A DNA stretch of 11,831 nt, taken from assembly GCA_963824885.1 (NCBI GenBank), contig CAWGQN010000007.1, forward strand, positions 1-11,831, in the 5' to 3' direction. The number at the start of each line of letters is the position of its first letter. Within the stretch, counting starts at the first letter, position 1. Of this stretch, positions 8,784 to 11,831 are shown one piece after another. Below the pieces are notes generated by a model. The model searched no databases and was not told where the DNA came from. It saw nothing but the letters and a program-made list of their open reading frames with translations. Origin of the DNA: CAWGQN01 sp963824885 (GTDB lineage: Bacteria > Actinomycetota > Actinomycetes > Actinomycetales > Microbacteriaceae). The position numbers were made by a program, and so were the translations under genes.

Positions 8784-9801
8784 CGCAGTAACGCGGCGTA
8801 CAAAGTAAGCCCAGGGCCAAACGCAAGTGCAACTACATAATCGCCGGAGCTGAGATCTTGTCTTACCTTGTCGAGAACAACAGGCAATGTCGCGGACGAA
8901 CAGTTCCCGTGTTCGGCCAGCACCGCGCGAATGCGCAAGATCGTCGTGTTCGAGTTTCAACACTTCTTCTGCAACATCGAGAATGCGCGGACCACCAGGG
9001 TGGAGTGCCCAACCGCTAACGCCGTCAACCGACAAATAATGACGCGCCAACAGACCGTCGACTAGCGGTCGCAGATGGTGTTCTAGAACGTCGGGAACCT
9101 TTTGCGACAGCCCCATCCGAAATCCGAGGTCGGTGACATTCCACGTCATCAGTTCAGCGGCACCGACGTCGGTGAGCGCAGCTACATCAACAACCTCGAG
9201 ACCTTCTGTGTTCGCTGGTTCAATAACGATCGCCGACGCACCATCGCTGAACAGCGCATGCACAAGCATTTGCTCGACATCGTTTGTCGGTGGCTGCACG
9301 TGCAAGCTGGCCAGCTCGACGCAAACCAAGAGCGCAGCTCGCTGGTTCGCAGTTACGAAATCGCTCGCCACACGCAGCCCTGGGATTGCCGCGTAACAAC
9401 CCATGTGACCAATCAACATTCGCTGCACCGACGCATCCAGTTGAAGGTCGCGAGCGAGAAACGTGTCAATTCCCGGGGTCGAATACCCAGTGCATGACGC
9501 GACTACGAGCAGCCCGACATCGCTTGAATCCAAACTCGTCTGCGCCAGAGCATCGCGGAGCCGCAGTAGCCAATGGCAGCGCCTCCGGAAGGTAACGCTC
9601 CATCCGTGCACCGGTTGACAGCGACGAAACGTCATCGAAGATCGGATTAGCCACCGCGTTTCGAGTGTCGACTGCGACGGAGCTAAACATTCGCTTCGCC
9701 ATTGCGCTGTTCGAGTAGTGACGGGAAAAGAATTTTTCCCACAACTCGCCTTGCTTTACTGAAGGCGGAAATGCGGCACCCTGACCGGTCGCGATTACCA
9801 T
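8774..9801 (-). CDS. Type III polyketide synthase (chalcone/alkylresorcinol synthase family)
   Basis: Homodimeric iterative condensing enzyme that extends an acyl-CoA starter with malonyl-CoA and cyclises it to a pyrone, resorcinol or phloroglucinol. Reconstructed length is about 342 residues, normal for bacterial members. The Cys-His-Asn triad is complete: GHMGCYAAIPG (Cys codon 9396-9398), WALHPGGPRIL (His codon 9000-9002) and HGNCSSAT (Asn codon 8903-8905). VASCTGYSTPGID and the C-terminal loop AFGPGLTLYAALL are also characteristic. The ATG at 9801 overlaps the upstream dehydrogenase stop as ATGGTAA, indicating coupling. Frameshifts lie near 9555 and 8940. The AFGPG loop (where plant enzymes have GFGPG) resembles bacterial alkylpyrone and resorcinol synthases. 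Starter chain and ring type cannot be read from the sequence. Confidence 0.93.
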
Positions 9802-10985
9802 CGTGGAACGTTGTATCGAGGTCTGGACTCGCGCAAAGCGCCGCTGCGCCCAGCCAGTCTTCGCAAACTGCACTTGTCGCCGGTTGCAATCGCCACAGCG
9901 CGCGCCACGAAAGATTCGTTCGAGCGCGTGGCCCTTACGTGTCGCTGACGTTCCGGCGACTTCGAGCATCGAAGCGGCAACGTCCATTGCAGTTTGACCG
10001 GCGAGGAGTTTTGCGCGGTAAATCCAACGATTCGTTTCTGCTTCACCCGGGGCATCATCTATTCGTTTCGCGGCTTCCCGGATGATCAGCTTCCGCGGCC
10101 GCTGCAGCAGCATCAGCCTTGCCCACCCGTGAGCGAATCGCCGGAAGATCGACCAGTCCACGTTCAGTTACATGCTTTATCGCAGCTTCGATTGCAGACT
10201 CGGCGACGCCCACGTAAACGGCCACGTAACTCGCGACGAGCCATTGCGGCATTGTCGCGAGCGACACCGCGAGACCCTCGATACCGCCCAGGAGAGCGTC
10301 ACGGCTCACATGAGCATCGAAGTGCACATCATGGCTTCCGGTCGCGCGCATGCCCATCGAATCCCATGTTTCTTCAACGGTTATCCCGCCTCCGGCGCGG
10401 CACGAAAAACTGCGAAACTTCGCCGGCATCTGAGCGCGCCACGATGAGTAGAGCATCGGCATGTCCAGCGCCGGACAAACGCCTTCGAGCCACGGACTCG
10501 AAATCCATTCCCCTCGGGCTCGTACGCCGTCGTCATCTTCGAAAGTCGCGAGCCTGCACCGCGTTCACTCATTGCCACAGCGAACAGCGACCCGTTGAGT
10601 GCAGCCTCGAGCGCACGATCGCGCGCTTCGAAATACTCGTCGGTCGCTCCAGGCAGCGCCGCCATCGAATCTGACGTCTGTGCAAGTGCTCCGGTAATCG
10701 ACGTGTGCATGTTGTAGATGAGGGCAGTTACGCCGTCCCCCGCGAGCAACATCGCGACCTCTACGTAGTCGGCAAGAGTTGCACCCGGGCCACCAAGCCG
10801 CTGCGGCACCATCAATCCAAAGAGCCCTGCACTTCGTAGATCATCGAAATCGTCCGTCGGAAACTCACCAATTCGATCGTGTTCAGCTGCACGACCGGCG
10901 AGTCTGGCACAAGCCGCTGCGCAGCCGCAAGAGCGTGCGAGACATCTGACAACTGCACGAGCGTCACTACAGCTTCGTTCCCCAT
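9795..10985 (-). CDS. Acyl-CoA dehydrogenase-fold flavoprotein in the type III PKS operon
   Basis: FAD enzyme of about 397 residues, a typical acyl-CoA dehydrogenase length. The N-terminal helical part has DDLRSAGLFGLMVPQRLGG, the middle domain shows FAVAMSERGAGSRL and ETWDSMGMRATGSHDV (classic flavin/substrate region), and the C-terminal helices include YRAKLLAGQTAMDVAASMLE and LERIFRGARCGDLQPAT. I do not see a secure catalytic glutamate, so it could be a dehydrogenase or a group D flavin-monooxygenase-type relative. Six frameshifts occur, near 10862, 10468, 10390, 10085, 9890 and 9808; the last restores a VPRW ending with TAA at 9795. The ATG at 10985 overlaps the methyltransferase end by 19 bases, and its own stop overlaps the PKS start by 7. 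It probably modifies the PKS starter or product. Confidence 0.85.
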
Positions 10986-11750
10986 GCCTGAAACAGAACC
11001 GCCGTCGATCGCGTCGGAACCCCTATCTTGGCTGTTGAAAGCAGCTTGGCGTGCCAAGCAAGCCACGACGTAATAGACAATCAAAGCCCGCGCAGCTCAA
11101 CATCGATTCCGCGTGCGGCAAACGAAATCACAAGACCGTTCGCGGTCGACAAACAGCTTCGGATCGTGAATTCCAGGAGGCGCACCGCCAGGAATGCGTT
11201 CGGCAATTGTCACCGACAGCCACTTCCAAACGATGTGTTTGCAAGCGTGTCGATGACGACGGTGCTCTCCGGGACGCAAGATGCGACACGCCTCGCCGAT
11301 TGCCCGGTCGGTGTCTTCAATGTGTTCGAGCACTTCACCGAGACAAACAACGTCGGCCGACTCATCGGGTAGCGGCACCGCGGTGACATCACCGTGAACT
11401 GTGTCAACGCCATGTGAACGTGCAACGTCCAAGGCCGATTCTGACAAGTCGACACCGATATGGCGGTAACCCTTGCCTCGGACATGCGGCGCAAGCAATC
11501 CGCCGCCACAGCCAAAGTCAACCAACACCCCATTACCGGTCGACTGTGGAATCAGTGCGCCACGTGCTTCTGCGATCCAGTGGAGCATCGCGAACTGTCC
11601 TCGCGGATTCCCCACCACTCTTCAACCAACTCGTCGTACTGCCTGACGTCATTACGCTCAAGAGTTTTCACCGGCACAGAATTGCACGCTACGCCCACGC
11701 TCGGCGGTGTTGTCACCGAGCCGCGACATAACGGACACTAATCCGGACAT
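10967..11750 (-). CDS. SAM-dependent methyltransferase, UbiG-like, first gene of the PKS operon
   Basis: Class I methyltransferase, about 260 residues. Upstream of the fold is QYDELVEEWW.PRGQFAMLH, then SAM motif I VDFGCGGGLLAPHV (about 11490-11523), the acidic strand-2 end GVDLSESALD, VHGDVTAVPLPDESADVV and EVLEHIEDTD, then LRPG, VTIAERIPGG and HDPKLFVDRERL. The end PTRSTAVLFQAWG with TAG at 10967 matches related proteins and overlaps the dehydrogenase start. Frameshifts lie near 11607, 11260, 11215 and 11145, and an in-frame TGA at 11081-11083 interrupts the reading LRGL-stop-LSITSWLAW. The ATG at 11750 follows a purine-rich AAAGAAGAA and leads into a CPLC motif, but needs a shift near 11738; GTG at 11677 or 11671 is the conservative start. 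It likely O- or C-methylates the polyketide. Confidence 0.83.
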
Positions 11751-11831
11751 TTCTTCTTTATCTCGAGAACAGCAATGTCTACTTGTGGAGCGGGGTGAGA
11801 AAAGCCGAGCGGCGGCAGGTTGCGGTTCACG

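Noticed and set aside
11044..11059. Perfect 7-base inverted repeat with a two-base spacer
   Set aside because: It lies within the reconstructed methyltransferase coding region with no T-run or gene boundary; probably chance.
11081..11083. UGA recoding (selenocysteine or readthrough)
   Set aside because: No structure or family reason for recoding; an arginine codon changed by one base explains it more simply.

Overview
The window looks like a chromosomal stretch of a moderately GC-rich actinobacterium. The evidence is codon use, GTG starts, tightly overlapping operons, an MMPL exporter beside a type III polyketide synthase, and proteins of actinobacterial style. An aquatic Actinomycetota or Acidimicrobiia-like lineage is my best guess, but it rests on family resemblance only. 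No rRNA, tRNA, CRISPR array, transposase or phage gene was seen.

Almost every gene is split across two or three reading frames by single-base gains or losses, yet the protein motifs continue cleanly in the next frame. I count about 30 to 35 such breaks in 11.8 kb. This pattern fits uncorrected indel errors in the assembly better than true gene decay. Gene boundaries below are therefore the reconstructed full genes, not single open frames.

Layout. 1-186: no gene recognised. 187-3973, minus strand: an FAD-binding glycolate/lactate-type oxidase, then a HAD phosphatase overlapping it by 4 bases, then a secreted glycosidase-like protein with a Pro-rich linker and a C-terminal beta-sandwich domain. 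3974-4209: divergent intergenic region. 4210-4772, plus: a DJ-1/PfpI-type protein. 4785-4837: a strong 25-position hairpin. 4861-7016, plus: an MMPL/RND-type membrane exporter. 6996-7289, minus: a small unrecognised protein. 7344-8783, plus: a maltose-acetyltransferase-like enzyme coupled by 4 bases to a UbiA-type prenyltransferase. 8774-11750, minus: a three-gene operon of methyltransferase, acyl-CoA-dehydrogenase-fold flavoprotein and type III polyketide synthase, with overlapping starts and stops. It converges on the prenyltransferase with a 10-base tail overlap.

How the genes may work together. The right half resembles a small biosynthetic locus. A type III PKS would make a resorcinol, pyrone or phloroglucinol core; the methyltransferase, flavoprotein and UbiA prenyltransferase would decorate it; the MMPL protein could export a lipid product. 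The left operon may be a two-step metabolic module (HAD phosphatase plus FAD oxidase), possibly phosphoglycolate to glycolate to glyoxylate, but substrates cannot be read from the sequence.
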